DNA from: an uncultured Alloprevotella sp.
GTDB lineage: Bacteria > Bacteroidota > Bacteroidia > Bacteroidales > Bacteroidaceae
DNA length: 64,000 bases
Direction: 5' to 3'
Assembly (NCBI GenBank): GCA_944322095.1
Contig: CALUNU010000001.1
Coordinates: 62,001 to 126,000 of the forward strand
A model generated the notes under the pieces. That model saw only the letters and a list, made by a program, of their open reading frames with translations, made no database searches and was not told the DNA's origin. The translations under genes and the position numbers were made by a program. Positions 41,451 through 51,032 of this stretch are shown piece after piece. Position 1 is the first letter of the stretch, and every line of letters starts with the position of its first letter.

Positions 41451-42656
41451 ATGAAGAGTTTGAAAGAATTGTACCGCATAGGCTACGGCCCGTCGAGCAG
41501 CCACACGATGGGCCCGCGCAAGGCCGCCGAGCAATATCTGTCGCGCCACCGCGAGGCCGCCACGTTCCGCGTCACGCTCTACGGCAGCCTGGCCGCCACG
41601 GGCAAGGGCCACATGACCGACTGGGCCATCTACCAGGTGTTGGGTGAGAACCGCACCGAGTTTGTGTGGAAGCCCGACGTCTTTCTGCCCTACCACCCCA
41701 ACGGGATGAAGTTTGAAGCCCGCACAGACGGGGGCGAACTCTACGACCCCTGGACCGTCTTCAGCGTGGGCGGAGGGGCCCTGGCCGAAGAGGGAGCCGC
41801 CACGCTCGAAACGCCCGAGGTGTATGAGCTCAACCGCCTGGGCGACATCAAGCGCTGGTGCGAAACGTCGGGCCGGTCTTACTGGGAATATGTCGACGAA
41901 TGTGAGGGCCCTGCCGTGTGGGACTATCTGGCCGACGTATGGGAGATTATGAAAGAGGCCGTCGAGCGCGGCCTCGAACACGAAGGCGTACTGCCCGGCG
42001 GCCTCAATCTGCGCCGCAAGGCCCCCGACTATTTCATAAAAGCCATGGGCTACGGGTCGAGTCTTCAGACGCGCGGCCTCGTTTTTGCCTATGCGCTGGC
42101 CGTAAGCGAGGAGAACGCCTCGGGAGGCCGCATCGTCACGGCCCCCACCTGCGGTGCCAGCGGAGTCGTGCCGGCCGTGCTCTACCATTTGCAGCGGAGC
42201 CGTAACTTTACCGACAAGCGCATCCTGCGCGCTCTGGCTACGGCGGGCCTCGTCGGCAACGTGGCAAAGACGCTGGCCTCCATCTCGGGAGCCGAAGCCG
42301 GCTGCCAGGCCGAGGTAGGCGTGGCCTGCGCCATGGCCGCCGCCGCTGCCAACTATCTTTTCGGCGGCAGCCTTGCTTCCATTGAGTATTCGGCCGAAAT
42401 GGGCTTGGAGCATCATCTCGGCATGACGTGCGACCCCGTTTGCGGCCTCGTGCAGATTCCCTGTATCGAGCGCAACGCCCACGCCGCCGCGCGGGCCCTC
42501 GATGCCAACATCTATGCCACCTACGCCGAGGGGCTCCACCGCATCTCCTACGACAAGGCTGTCGAGGTGATGAAGCAGACGGGGCACGACCTCCCCTCGC
42601 TCTACCGCGAGACGAGCGAGGGCGGACTGGCCAAGGAGTATGGCCGCGACGAGTAG
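41451..42656 (+). CDS. sdaA: L-serine dehydratase, iron-sulfur type, single chain
   Basis: A 401-residue enzyme that deaminates L-serine to pyruvate and ammonia with a [4Fe-4S] cluster. It fuses the beta-like regulatory/assembly half (residues 1-~150, [13 protein letters not shown] at the start) with the alpha catalytic half. Cluster Cys residues sit in [18 protein letters not shown] and [14 protein letters not shown]. The ATG lies 17 bp after the heptamer repeat tract; I see no -7 box inside it. A strong terminator follows. Confidence 0.95.
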   Translation: MKSLKELYRIGYGPSSSHTMGPRKAAEQYLSRHREAATFRVTLYGSLAATGKGHMTDWAIYQVLGENRTEFVWKPDVFLPYHPNGMKFEARTDGGELYDPWTVFSVGGGALAEEGAATLETPEVYELNRLGDIKRWCETSGRSYWEYVDECEGPAVWDYLADVWEIMKEAVERGLEHEGVLPGGLNLRRKAPDYFIKAMGYGSSLQTRGLVFAYALAVSEENASGGRIVTAPTCGASGVVPAVLYHLQRSRNFTDKRILRALATAGLVGNVAKTLASISGAEAGCQAEVGVACAMAAAAANYLFGGSLASIEYSAEMGLEHHLGMTCDPVCGLVQIPCIERNAHAAARALDANIYATYAEGLHRISYDKAVEVMKQTGHDLPSLYRETSEGGLAKEYGRDE

Positions 42657-42676
42657 GGCATCCGCTCATCCACGCA

Positions 42677-42719
42677 GGCGCCGGCCGGGCTGTTTTTCGT
42701 CCCGGCCGGCGCCTTTTTT
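42677..42719 (+). terminator. intrinsic terminator of sdaA
   Basis: Thirteen-bp perfect arms (42677-42689 and 42701-42713), an 11-nt loop and then six T (42714-42719). Confidence 0.92.
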
Positions 42720-42959
42720 CTCCTTTCTTAGGCCGGCAGCAAGGCAGCAGCCGCACTTTGTCAGGCAGCAGCGCGGCCGTGCAAAGCTGCATTTTTGCAC
42801 ACGGCGCTTCTTTTTTACACCGAAAAAGGCTTACAACGGCTCAGCGGGCCTGAAAAAGGCTTTATTTTCGATTTATACACTTTTTTACACCCGCACACTT
42901 TTCCGCCATTCGCGGAAAATGCGTATTTTTGTCCTCTGAAATAAACCGAAAACGCTCTG
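42720..42959. other. gyrA upstream region with inverted repeat
   Basis: No gene is seen between the sdaA terminator and gyrA. The region contains the gyrA promoter and an 8-bp inverted repeat (TTTTCCGC / GCGGAAAA, 42899-42919) in its spacer. Confidence 0.55.
42900..42931 (+). promoter_or_regulatory. promoter of gyrA
   Basis: TTTC (42900-42903) and TATTTTTG (42924-42931) are 20 bp apart. The inverted repeat 42899-42919 overlaps the -33 element and most of the spacer. The leader is about 20-25 nt. Confidence 0.6.
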
Positions 42960-45494
42960 ATGATTGACCAAGACAGAATAATAAAGGTGAACATCGAGGA
43001 AGAGATGAAATCTTCCTATATTGACTATTCTATGTCGGTAATCGTGGCCCGTGCCCTGCCCGACGTGCGCGACGGCTTCAAGCCGGTGCACCGCCGCATC
43101 CTTTACGGCATGATGGGGCTGGGAACGACCCACGACAAACCAACGAAAAAGTCGGCCCGTATCGTGGGTGAGGTGATGGGTAAGTATCACCCCCATGGCG
43201 ACAGTTCCCTTTATGGCGCGCTGGTGCGCATGGCGCAGGATTGGAACATGCGCTATTGCCTCGTGGACGGACAAGGCAACTTTGGCTCCATGGACGGCGA
43301 CGGCGCAGCTGCCATGCGATATACCGAGGCACGCCTCAGCCTCGTGGGCGAGGCCATGATGCAGGATCTCGACAAGGAGACCGTCGACATGACCAACAAC
43401 TTTGACGACTCGCTCCAAGAGCCCACCGTCATGCCCACGCGCATCCCCAACTTTCTCGTAAACGGGGCGAACGGCATCGCCGTGGGTATGGCCACCAACG
43501 TGCCCACTCACAACCTTTGCGAGGTAATAGACGGCTGCGTGGCCTATATAGACAATCCCGACATCGACGTAGAGGGACTGATGCACTACATTAAGGCCCC
43601 CGACTTCCCTACGGGCGGCTATATCATGGGTATGCAGGGGGTGCGCAGTGCCTACGAGACGGGCCGCGGCCGCATCGTCGTGCGCGCGAAAACCGAGATA
43701 GAAAGCGGGGAAACGCACGACAAGATTGTTGTGACCGAGGTGCCCTACGGCGTCAACAAGGCAGAGCTCATTAAAAACATCGCCGAGCTGGTGGGCGAGA
43801 AGAAAATAGAAGGCATCAGCAACATCAACGACGAGAGCGACCGCGAGGGCCTGCGCATCGTCGTCGACGTGAAGCGCGACGCCAACGCGGGCGTTGTGCT
43901 CAACAAGCTGTTTAAGATGACGGCCTTGCAGTCGAGCTTTGCCGTCAACTGCATCGCCCTTGTTCACGGCCGGCCGAAACTGCTGACGCTGAAAGATTGC
44001 GTGAAATACTTCGTCGAGCACCGCCATGAGGTGGTGGTTCGCCGCACGCGTTACGACCTGCGCAAGGCCCGGGAGCGCGCCCACATATTGGAGGGCCTCA
44101 TCATTGCGAGCGACAACATCGACGAGGTGGTACACATCATCCGTTCGTCGAAAACGCCGCAGGCGGCCATGCAGGGCCTGATGGAGCGTTTCGCTCTGGA
44201 CGAGATACAGGCCAAGGCCATCGTCGACATGCGCCTCTCGCAGCTCACGGGTCTGATGCAGGACAAGCTGCATGCCGAGTATGAGGAAATTGAGCGCAAG
44301 ATAGCCTATTACGAGCAGATACTGAGCGATGACGCCCTTTGCCGCAAGGTGATGAAGGACGAGCTCATCGAGGTAAAAGAAAAGTACGGCGACGAGCGCC
44401 GCTCGCAAATTGTGCTCTCGGCCGAAGAGTTCAACCCCGAGGATTTCTATCCCGACGACGAGGTGGTCATCACCATCAGCCACCTGGGATACATCAAACG
44501 CACGCCCCTGGCCGACTTCAAGGCGCAGGCACGCGGTGGCGTGGGCAGCAAGGGAGGCAGCACGCGCGACAAGGACTTCATCGAATATATCTACCCGGCC
44601 ACGATGCACAACACGATGCTCTTCTTCACGGCAAAGGGCCGGTGCTTCTGGATGCGTGTGTTCGAGATACCCGAGGGCACAAAGGCCTCGAAGGGACGGG
44701 CCATCCAGAACATGCTCAACATCGAGAAGGACGACTGCGTGAACGCCTGCCTGCACATCCGCAAGCTGGCCGACGCCGATTTCTGCCGCTCTCACTACGT
44801 TATCTTCTGCACAAAGAACGGCGTCATCAAGAAAACGTGCCTCACGGAGTATTCACGTCCGCGCACAAACGGCGTGAACGCCATCAGCATCCGTGAAAAC
44901 GACCGCGTGGTGAGCGTTTGCCTGACGAACGGCGAAGACGAAATTGTTATTGCCAACCGCAACGGACGTGCCATCCGCTTTAATGAAAATGCCGTACGCA
45001 CGATGGGACGCACGGCCACGGGTGTGCGCGGCATCACGCTCGACGACGACGGCGAGGACGAGGTGACGGGCATGATCTGCGTGCACGACACGGAGAGCGA
45101 GACCGTAATGGTGGTGAGCGAGCAGGGATATGGCAAGCGGAGCGCCATCGACGACTACCGCATGACCAACCGCGGCGGCAAGGGCGTAAAAACGCTCAAC
45201 GTCACCGACAAAACGGGCAAGGTGGTGGCCATAAAGGCCGTTACCGACGAGAACGACCTGATGATTATCAACAAGAGCGGCATTACCATCCGTCTGAAAA
45301 TGGCCGACGTGCGCGTTATGGGACGTGCCACCCAGGGCGTCAAGCTCATCAACCTCGAAAGACGCAACGACACCATCAGCAGTGTATGCCAGGTGCCGAC
45401 GGAGGACGAGGAAGAAACGGGCGGAGGGTCTTATGGCGAAGAAACGCAGACGGACGCCGTGTCGGCTGAAAACGATGCAACTGAAAATGTATAG
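42960..45494 (+). CDS. gyrA: DNA gyrase subunit A
   Basis: An 844-residue type II topoisomerase subunit that cuts and rejoins DNA to introduce negative supercoils together with GyrB (not in the window). The catalytic Tyr is in AAMRYTEARLS. The quinolone region is HPHGDSSLYGALVRMA: Ser is kept at the E. coli S83 position and Gly stands at the D87 position. The C-terminal beta-pinwheel has repeated blades and the GyrA-box region QARGGVGSKGG. The C-terminus ends in an acidic tail (DEEETGGG). It heads a forward cluster with two TPR genes. Confidence 0.96.
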   Translation: MIDQDRIIKVNIEEEMKSSYIDYSMSVIVARALPDVRDGFKPVHRRILYGMMGLGTTHDKPTKKSARIVGEVMGKYHPHGDSSLYGALVRMAQDWNMRYCLVDGQGNFGSMDGDGAAAMRYTEARLSLVGEAMMQDLDKETVDMTNNFDDSLQEPTVMPTRIPNFLVNGANGIAVGMATNVPTHNLCEVIDGCVAYIDNPDIDVEGLMHYIKAPDFPTGGYIMGMQGVRSAYETGRGRIVVRAKTEIESGETHDKIVVTEVPYGVNKAELIKNIAELVGEKKIEGISNINDESDREGLRIVVDVKRDANAGVVLNKLFKMTALQSSFAVNCIALVHGRPKLLTLKDCVKYFVEHRHEVVVRRTRYDLRKARERAHILEGLIIASDNIDEVVHIIRSSKTPQAAMQGLMERFALDEIQAKAIVDMRLSQLTGLMQDKLHAEYEEIERKIAYYEQILSDDALCRKVMKDELIEVKEKYGDERRSQIVLSAEEFNPEDFYPDDEVVITISHLGYIKRTPLADFKAQARGGVGSKGGSTRDKDFIEYIYPATMHNTMLFFTAKGRCFWMRVFEIPEGTKASKGRAIQNMLNIEKDDCVNACLHIRKLADADFCRSHYVIFCTKNGVIKKTCLTEYSRPRTNGVNAISIRENDRVVSVCLTNGEDEIVIANRNGRAIRFNENAVRTMGRTATGVRGITLDDDGEDEVTGMICVHDTESETVMVVSEQGYGKRSAIDDYRMTNRGGKGVKTLNVTDKTGKVVAIKAVTDENDLMIINKSGITIRLKMADVRVMGRATQGVKLINLERRNDTISSVCQVPTEDEEETGGGSYGEETQTDAVSAENDATENV

Positions 45495-45521
45495 AGATAT
45501 TCGTTTTAAAAACATAGAGTT

Positions 45522-46769
45522 ATGAAAAAGATCATTTGTTCCTTGGCGCTGATGCTTTTCACGACGCTTTCCTATGCGCAGAACATGGCATACTATAAAG
45601 CGGAGGAAGCGATGCAGAAGGGTAAGCTGGATGAGGCTGCCGCCATCTTGGAGGGAGCGCTCAAAAACCCGAAAACCACGAAGTTTGCCGACATGTACAA
45701 CCTTGCCGGCCGCGTACACGCACAGCTGTTCAATCCGCAGCTGCTCAACGCCGCAAAGGGCCTGCCGCTCGACACGGCTGCTTTCATCTCGGAGCTCGAT
45801 AAAACCATTACCTATTACACAAAGAGCTACGAGTACGACATGCAACCCAACAAGAAGGGAAAGGTGAAACCCCAGCACGTGGCTGAAAACACGCGCATGA
45901 TACGCGACATGCTCGACTACTACAACTATGCTGCCATGTTCCTGTATAATCAGAAAAATCTGAAAGGAGCGGCCGAGTACTTCCAGAAATATATCGATCT
46001 GCCCAAAAATCCTGTCTTTACAAAGGCCCAGACCGATTCTATCTACAACGTGAAGCACAAGGCTTATGCCCAGGCAGCCGTTAACGTAGTGATGATCAAT
46101 TACCAGGAAAAGAACTGGGACGGCGTGCTTCAGAGTGTCGACATCGCGCTCAAAGACACAGCCAGCTTGCAAGACCTCTACATCATGAAGATGCAGGCCC
46201 ACCTGGAAAAGAAAGACTCTGCCGCATGGCTCAACACCCTGAAAGAGGCCGTTACGCGCGTGGAGAACAACTCGGGCTTTGCGCAGAACTTGCTTTACTA
46301 TTATGTAAACAAAAACAACCTGGCCGAAGCCGAGGAAATGGCCCAAAGTCTCATTGCCAAGAACGCTAACAGCAAGGTGGCATGGTACATGAAAGGCTGC
46401 GTGGAACTCAACATGAAGAAAGACTACAACGCTGCCCGCGAGAGCTTCAAGAAGGCCTTGGATTTGGATCCGAACTACGCCGATGCAAACATCAACATGG
46501 GCATCACGTATATCAACGAAGTGGTGGCACGCCGCAACAACGGAGAATACTGTCTGGACCGCACGAAGGTGAAACAGTTCAACGCCGACTATGAGAAGAT
46601 CAAGGTGTTCTATCAGAACGCAAGACCTTATTTCGAAAAAGTGCGCGAACTGTTGCCCGACAAGCCCTCTGTATGGGCCGCCTATCTGTCGAACATCTAC
46701 ACCAACTTGCAGATGAAGGAAGAGGCCAAGGCCATGGATGAACTCCTGAAACAGTCGCAGAATAAGTAA
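45522..46769 (+). CDS. exported TPR protein
   Basis: A 415-residue protein with a signal peptide (residues 1-19, LSYA-Q) and repeated TPR-like helices throughout, clearest at VAWYMKGCVELNMKKDYNAARESFKKALDLDPNY-like repeats near residues 285-320. It is soluble in the periplasm or attached to the envelope. It follows gyrA by 27 bp and has a paralogue at 46867-48084. No enzymatic motif is visible. Confidence 0.82.
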   Translation: MKKIICSLALMLFTTLSYAQNMAYYKAEEAMQKGKLDEAAAILEGALKNPKTTKFADMYNLAGRVHAQLFNPQLLNAAKGLPLDTAAFISELDKTITYYTKSYEYDMQPNKKGKVKPQHVAENTRMIRDMLDYYNYAAMFLYNQKNLKGAAEYFQKYIDLPKNPVFTKAQTDSIYNVKHKAYAQAAVNVVMINYQEKNWDGVLQSVDIALKDTASLQDLYIMKMQAHLEKKDSAAWLNTLKEAVTRVENNSGFAQNLLYYYVNKNNLAEAEEMAQSLIAKNANSKVAWYMKGCVELNMKKDYNAARESFKKALDLDPNYADANINMGITYINEVVARRNNGEYCLDRTKVKQFNADYEKIKVFYQNARPYFEKVRELLPDKPSVWAAYLSNIYTNLQMKEEAKAMDELLKQSQNK

Positions 46770-46807
46770 GAAGCGGACTGACAACGCAACAAACCTGACA
46801 ACCTTAA

Positions 46808-46844
46808 GAGCATCCGCGCGAAACAACCGTGCGGGTGCTCTTTC
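46808..46844 (+). terminator. terminator between the two TPR genes
   Basis: Arms 46808-46819 and 46829-46840 pair with two wobble or mismatch positions and are followed by TTTC. It ends the gyrA-TPR transcript or attenuates readthrough into the next gene. Confidence 0.65.
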
Positions 46845-46866
46845 AATAACTTCGGGAAGGATTCAG

Positions 46867-48084
46867 ATGAGTAGATTTTCCATATATGCGGTAGCAATGA
46901 TGCTCTTTGGAGCACCTTGCGTCTGTGCGCAAAAAGCTTACAAACCCGTCAAGGCGGCATTGAAGGCGGGAAATGCCGACGAAGCGCTTAAAAAGGTGGC
47001 GGAGCTGGAAAACGACTCCCTGCACCGTGGCGATCCGAAGCTCTATAAAATGGGCATCGATGCATATCTGATTATGAACGATGCCGAGAACGAGAAGATT
47101 TATCTGAAACAGGCTTGCGACACGGCAAAATTTTTCAACAGTACGTACGGCATCTTCCACTACGCGCTGAAATGCGACAGTGCGGAGAGAGTGCTGATGG
47201 AGAAAAAGAGGAAAAAGATAAAGTATCGCTCGGGCAACAACTCGTTGCTGGCCTTACACTATGCCAACCTCTATGCCGGCTGTCGCTACTACTATTTAAA
47301 CAAGAAGTGGGACGAGGCGTCGCGCTTCCTTCGCATGTATGTCGACGTGTATGCCTCTGAAATATGGATGCCCGGCCATCGCCCCGAAACGCAAAAGCGC
47401 CGCCTCCGCTGTGCCTACCTCTATATGAAGTGTGCCTACCGGAAAAAGACGTATCAAGACGTTTTCCGCTACGAGGATCTGCTCTTGGCCGATTCGCTCC
47501 ACCGCAAACCGGCGCTGGAATACATGGCAGCCTCGTCGGTGGCCATGGGCGACACGGCTGCCTACGTCGGCTATCTGCAACAAGGGTTGAAAGATTATCC
47601 GCAGCACACCTTCTTCTTTTCCAATATGGAGGACTACTATATGCAACGCGGCCAACATGCCGAAGCTTTGCACTTGGCAGAGCAGATGTTGAAGATAGAC
47701 AGCTCCAATGTCAGTTTCCTGGAAGGGAAGAGCCTGGCGCTGTTCAATCTCCGGCGCTACCGCGAATCGATAGCCACTTCGCTGAAATGTCTCGCCGTCA
47801 ACGACAGCTTGCCCATGCCCTATTATTATATAGGTGCCTGCTATTGCAATTTAGCCAACGAAGTAAAGCTGCCGGCAGCCATCAGCACACCCGAATACAG
47901 ACAGGAAACCGAAAAACTCCGCACGCTCTACACGTCTGCCCGCCCGTATCTGGAAAGATACCGCCAGCTCGCCCCTGACGACCGGGCTGCTTGGGCGCCT
48001 TTGCTCTATCGTGTTTACCTTGGGCTGAACATGGGAAAGCAATTTGATGAGATGGACGCGATTTTAAAGGAGTTGAAATTATAA
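46867..48084 (+). CDS. exported TPR protein, paralogue
   Basis: A 405-residue protein with a signal peptide (FGAPCVCA-Q) and TPR-like repeats (for example [19 protein letters not shown] and [20 protein letters not shown]). The overall plan and the C-terminal [25 protein letters not shown] match the protein upstream (ARPYFEKVRELLPDKPSVWAAYLS), which shows a tandem duplication. It precedes trmD by 10 bp. Function unknown. Confidence 0.8.
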   Translation: MSRFSIYAVAMMLFGAPCVCAQKAYKPVKAALKAGNADEALKKVAELENDSLHRGDPKLYKMGIDAYLIMNDAENEKIYLKQACDTAKFFNSTYGIFHYALKCDSAERVLMEKKRKKIKYRSGNNSLLALHYANLYAGCRYYYLNKKWDEASRFLRMYVDVYASEIWMPGHRPETQKRRLRCAYLYMKCAYRKKTYQDVFRYEDLLLADSLHRKPALEYMAASSVAMGDTAAYVGYLQQGLKDYPQHTFFFSNMEDYYMQRGQHAEALHLAEQMLKIDSSNVSFLEGKSLALFNLRRYRESIATSLKCLAVNDSLPMPYYYIGACYCNLANEVKLPAAISTPEYRQETEKLRTLYTSARPYLERYRQLAPDDRAAWAPLLYRVYLGLNMGKQFDEMDAILKELKL

Positions 48085-48094
48085 TGAGCTGAAT

Positions 48095-48775
48095 ATGCGT
48101 ATTGATATAATCACCGTCTTGCCGGAGATGCTGGACGGCTTTGTGAATACCTCCATCCTTGCGCGTGCGCAGAAGAAGGGTCTGGTGGAAATACACGTAC
48201 ACAACCTGCGCGACTACACACTCGACAAGCACAGGCGCGTGGATGATTATCCTTTCGGCGGTTTTGCCGGTATGGTGATGGCTTGTCAGCCCATCGACGC
48301 CTGCATCTCGGCTTTGAAAGCTGAGCGGGAATATGACGAAGTTATCTTCACAACGCCCGATGGTGAGCAGTTTGACCAGCCCATGGCCAACGAACTGTCG
48401 CTGAAGCGGAACCTTATTATACTGTGTGGGCATTATAAAGGCATCGACTACCGCATCAGAGAGCATTTGATAACGAAAGAAGTCAGCATCGGCGACTATG
48501 TGCTGACGGGCGGCGAGCTGGCGGCTGCCGTCATGAGCGATGCCATTGTCCGCCTGGTGCCGGGCGTGCTCAGCGACGAGCAAAGCGCTCTTTCCGACTC
48601 GTTCCAGGACAACTTGCTGGCGGCTCCCGTTTATACGCGCCCGGCGGAGTATAAGGGATGGAAGGTGCCGGAAGTGTTGCTCTCGGGCCACGAAGCGAAG
48701 ATCAAGGAGTGGGAGCTGGCTCAGTCGTTGGAGCGCACGCAGCGGCTTCGTCCCGACTTGTTGGAGAAGAAATGA
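48095..48775 (+). CDS. trmD: tRNA (guanine-N1-)-methyltransferase
   Basis: A 226-residue SPOUT-class enzyme that makes m1G37 in tRNAs reading CNN and some others, which prevents +1 frameshifting. The trefoil-knot SAM site is seen in [15 protein letters not shown] and [14 protein letters not shown], and the substrate loop in [16 protein letters not shown]. Length is typical. It is not next to rimM, rpsP or rplS as in many other bacteria, but lies with TPR and metallo-hydrolase genes. Confidence 0.96.
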   Translation: MRIDIITVLPEMLDGFVNTSILARAQKKGLVEIHVHNLRDYTLDKHRRVDDYPFGGFAGMVMACQPIDACISALKAEREYDEVIFTTPDGEQFDQPMANELSLKRNLIILCGHYKGIDYRIREHLITKEVSIGDYVLTGGELAAAVMSDAIVRLVPGVLSDEQSALSDSFQDNLLAAPVYTRPAEYKGWKVPEVLLSGHEAKIKEWELAQSLERTQRLRPDLLEKK

Positions 48776-48806
48776 ACGGTTGAAGCAGTCAGGATATTTT
48801 CAGAAG

Positions 48807-49610
48807 ATGCTGGATTTTATTTGTTTGGGGAGCGGCAGTTGCGGCAATTGCTATTATCTGTTTACGGAGCAGTATGGCATTCTTATCGACCTGGGGATAG
48901 GCATCCGCAGTTTCAAGAAATATTTTCGCGAGTACGGACTATCGTTCAATAAGGTCAATGCCATTCTGATTACGCACGACCATACGGACCATATCAAGGC
49001 CGCCGGGGCTTTCAGCACCGAGTTTCACGTGCCGGTATATGCCACGGAGGCCGTTCATGCCGGCATGTTGCGCAACCGTTTTATGCAGAAAAAGGTGGGA
49101 GCTGCCGAGCGGCACTACTTTGCTTGCGGCAACACGTTTGCACTCGGCCCGTTTCGCATTTCTACGTTCAAGGTACCGCACGACAGTTCGGAAAACTGTG
49201 GCTATTACGTTGAGTGCGAAGGCGTTTCGTTCTGCCTGATGACCGATGCCGGGAGCCTGACGGAGGATATGGCCCGTTTCATCCCCCTTTCCGACTATCT
49301 GGTCATCGAGGCCAACTATGACGCGGCCATGTTGGCGGGCGGGCCGTATCCCATGTTTCTGCAAAAGCGCATTTCGGGCTTAAACGGACACATGTGTAAC
49401 GAGGAGACAGCCCGTGGCTTGGCAGAAAACCTGACCGGCCGGACAAAGAAAGTATGGCTGTGCCACCTCAGCGAGGAGAACAACCATCCCGAGCTGGCGC
49501 GCAAGACGGTGGAAAACGCTTTGGCTGCCGTGCAGGACCGCCTGAACGAAGCGTTTACCCTCGAAGTGCTGAAAAGAAAGGTGCCTTCGCCGCTTTATCA
49601 CCTGGCGTAA
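48807..49610 (+). CDS. metallo-beta-lactamase-fold hydrolase (YycJ/WalJ-like)
   Basis: A 267-residue protein. The metal-binding motif is THDHTDH (about residues 57-63); further ligands include the His in KVPHDSSE and Asp in MTDAG. SGSCGNCYYL at the N-terminus is typical of the YycJ/WalJ/VicX group, which are implicated in coordinating DNA replication or repair with cell wall control and may be nucleases. The start at 48807 (MLDFICLGSGSCG) is chosen because the fold begins there; a longer open frame overlaps trmD. Confidence 0.88.
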   Translation: MLDFICLGSGSCGNCYYLFTEQYGILIDLGIGIRSFKKYFREYGLSFNKVNAILITHDHTDHIKAAGAFSTEFHVPVYATEAVHAGMLRNRFMQKKVGAAERHYFACGNTFALGPFRISTFKVPHDSSENCGYYVECEGVSFCLMTDAGSLTEDMARFIPLSDYLVIEANYDAAMLAGGPYPMFLQKRISGLNGHMCNEETARGLAENLTGRTKKVWLCHLSEENNHPELARKTVENALAAVQDRLNEAFTLEVLKRKVPSPLYHLA

Positions 49611-49622
49611 AGAAGAAAAGCC

Positions 49623-49796
49623 ATGCAGCACGTCGTTGTCTACCTTTTGCTGGCCGCCGCCGTGGCATACATCGCCGCCCGCGTATGCAAGCACGTCCGT
49701 GCCGTCCGTAAGCGGCAGAACCCGTGCGCCGGCTGCCCGCTGCCCTGCAAGATGAAAGAAAAAAAGCAGAATAAAGTTTGCAGAATAAAAAAATAG
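49623..49796 (+). CDS. small Cys-rich membrane protein (FeoB-associated-like)
   Basis: A 57-residue product: one membrane helix (VVVYLLLAAAVAYIAARVC, residues 4-22), a basic patch (KHVRAVRKRQ) and a Cys motif NPCAGCPLPCK, then a Lys-rich tail with one more Cys. The C-x-x-C-x-x-x-C pattern after a short helix is that of the FeoB-associated Cys-rich membrane proteins. No feoB is nearby. The start 12 bp after the hydrolase stop suggests co-transcription; the promoter of tRNA-Cys is embedded in its 3' end. Confidence 0.65.
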   Translation: MQHVVVYLLLAAAVAYIAARVCKHVRAVRKRQNPCAGCPLPCKMKEKKQNKVCRIKK

Positions 49797-49807
49797 TTCT
49801 ACCTTTG
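49777..49807 (+). promoter_or_regulatory. promoter of tRNA-Cys
   Basis: TTTG (49777-49780) and TACCTTTG (49800-49807) are 19 bp apart with an A-rich spacer, a near-ideal Bacteroidetes promoter. It overlaps the last codons of the small membrane protein. Confidence 0.75.
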
Positions 49808-49823
49808 CAGCCGTATTCAACCA

Positions 49824-49894
49824 GGTACCCTGACCGAGTGGCTAGGTAGCGGTCTGCAAAACCGCGTACAGCAGTTCGAATCTGCTGGGTACCT
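49824..49894 (+). tRNA. tRNA-Cys (anticodon GCA)
   Basis: Cloverleaf with acceptor GGTACCC/GGGTACC, anticodon stem GCGGT/ACCGC around CTGCAAA with GCA, and T arm AGCAG-TTCGAAT-CTGCT. The discriminator is T and CCA is not encoded. A strong terminator follows. Confidence 0.96.
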
Positions 49895-49899
49895 CTCTA

Positions 49900-49937
49900 A
49901 GGCGGCCATCCACGACGGATGGCCGCCTCTTTTTTTG
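49900..49937 (+). terminator. intrinsic terminator of tRNA-Cys
   Basis: Perfect 12-bp arms (49900-49911 and 49917-49928), a 5-nt loop and a T-run to 49937. Confidence 0.93.
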
Positions 49938-50042
49938 TGGCTTTGGTCAAGGCCGTATTGTTTTATCCGTAGTTTCATGTTTTTGTTGGGAGCTTTCCGC
50001 AACTTTTCCTTATCTTCGTGCCCGTTAAATACGCCTCAATCT

Positions 50043-50930
50043 ATGAACGGGAAAAGAAAAGTAGCTTTGGTGCTTTCCAGCGGCGGCGCGCGTGGTTTTG
50101 CCCACATTGGCGCCATCGAAGAACTGTTGGAGCAGGGTTTTGAAATCTCTTCCATCGCCGGCACGTCTATGGGAGCGCTCATCGGTGGCATGTTTGCCGC
50201 AGGCAAGCTGAAAGAGGTGGCCGAGTGGATGTTTTCGCTCGACCGGAAGAAAATCTTCTCGCTGCTCGACGTCTCGCTCAGCCTGACCCACGTCGTTAAG
50301 GGCGACCGCGTCATCCATGCGTTGAGCGAAATTGTGCCCGACCGGAAGATTGAGTCGCTTCCCATCCCTTATTGTGCCGTTGCTGCCGACCTCAGGCAGA
50401 GCCGCGAAGTCGTCTTCGACCGCGGAAGCCTCTATGCAGCCATCCGTTCGTCCATCTCGGTGCCGTCTTTTCTGAAACCGCTGCAAACCAAAACGATGAC
50501 GCTCGTCGATGGCGGCGTGGTAAATCCGTTACCCCTCAACCGCGTGCAGCGCACCCCGGGCGACCTGCTCGTTGCCGTCAACGTGAGCGGGCACAACAGT
50601 GCCGACTGGGACATGCTCCGCCGCTCGCTGGCCCAGCGCCGTGCCCATCCCTTGTGGAAGAACATCCGCAACGCGCTGCCCGCCCGCATTTTTGACGACA
50701 ACTATTATTCGCTCCTGATACGCACGTTCTGCCTGATGATACAGCAGAACGCCGCGCTTTCGCTCCGCCTGACGCCGCCCGACATCCTTGTGAACATCCC
50801 GATGAACCGTTTTGGCGGTTTCGACTACGACCGCGCCGAGCACATAGCCCGTGCCGGCCGCGTCAAGATGCGCGAAGCCTTGCGCAACTATTTTTCGCAG
50901 CCCCTTCTTTCTGCCACCGCCGACAACTGA
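50043..50930 (+). CDS. patatin-like phospholipase
   Basis: A 295-residue lipid acyl hydrolase of the patatin/RssA family. The catalytic Ser is in GTSMG (about residues 40-44), the oxyanion loop is SSGGARGFAH, and the dyad Asp is in VDGGVVNPLP. It has no signal peptide and no beta-barrel domain, so a cytoplasmic or inner-membrane-associated enzyme is most likely. The ATG at 50043 (MNGKRKVALVLSSGG) begins right at the fold, and a TATCTTCG box lies at 50011-50018. Confidence 0.9.
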   Translation: MNGKRKVALVLSSGGARGFAHIGAIEELLEQGFEISSIAGTSMGALIGGMFAAGKLKEVAEWMFSLDRKKIFSLLDVSLSLTHVVKGDRVIHALSEIVPDRKIESLPIPYCAVAADLRQSREVVFDRGSLYAAIRSSISVPSFLKPLQTKTMTLVDGGVVNPLPLNRVQRTPGDLLVAVNVSGHNSADWDMLRRSLAQRRAHPLWKNIRNALPARIFDDNYYSLLIRTFCLMIQQNAALSLRLTPPDILVNIPMNRFGGFDYDRAEHIARAGRVKMREALRNYFSQPLLSATADN

Positions 50931-50963
50931 CGGCCGGCACCGGCGCCGTGCCGGGCACGAAAA

Positions 50964-51013
50964 GGGCGGGAGCCGGCAGGCGTGCCTCACGTGGCAGCCA
51001 CCGGCTCCCGCCC
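50964..51013. terminator. 13-bp hairpin between convergent patatin and DnaJ-like genes
   Basis: Perfect arms 50964-50976 and 51001-51013 with a 24-nt loop and no U-run; a shared end for two convergent genes. Confidence 0.6.
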
Positions 51014-51032
51014 GTTGCTTTCGCCGGCAGGG

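Noticed and set aside
42885-44795. 636-residue reverse frame opposite gyrA
   Set aside because: Shadow of gyrA, which has the catalytic Tyr and GyrA-box in the forward frame.
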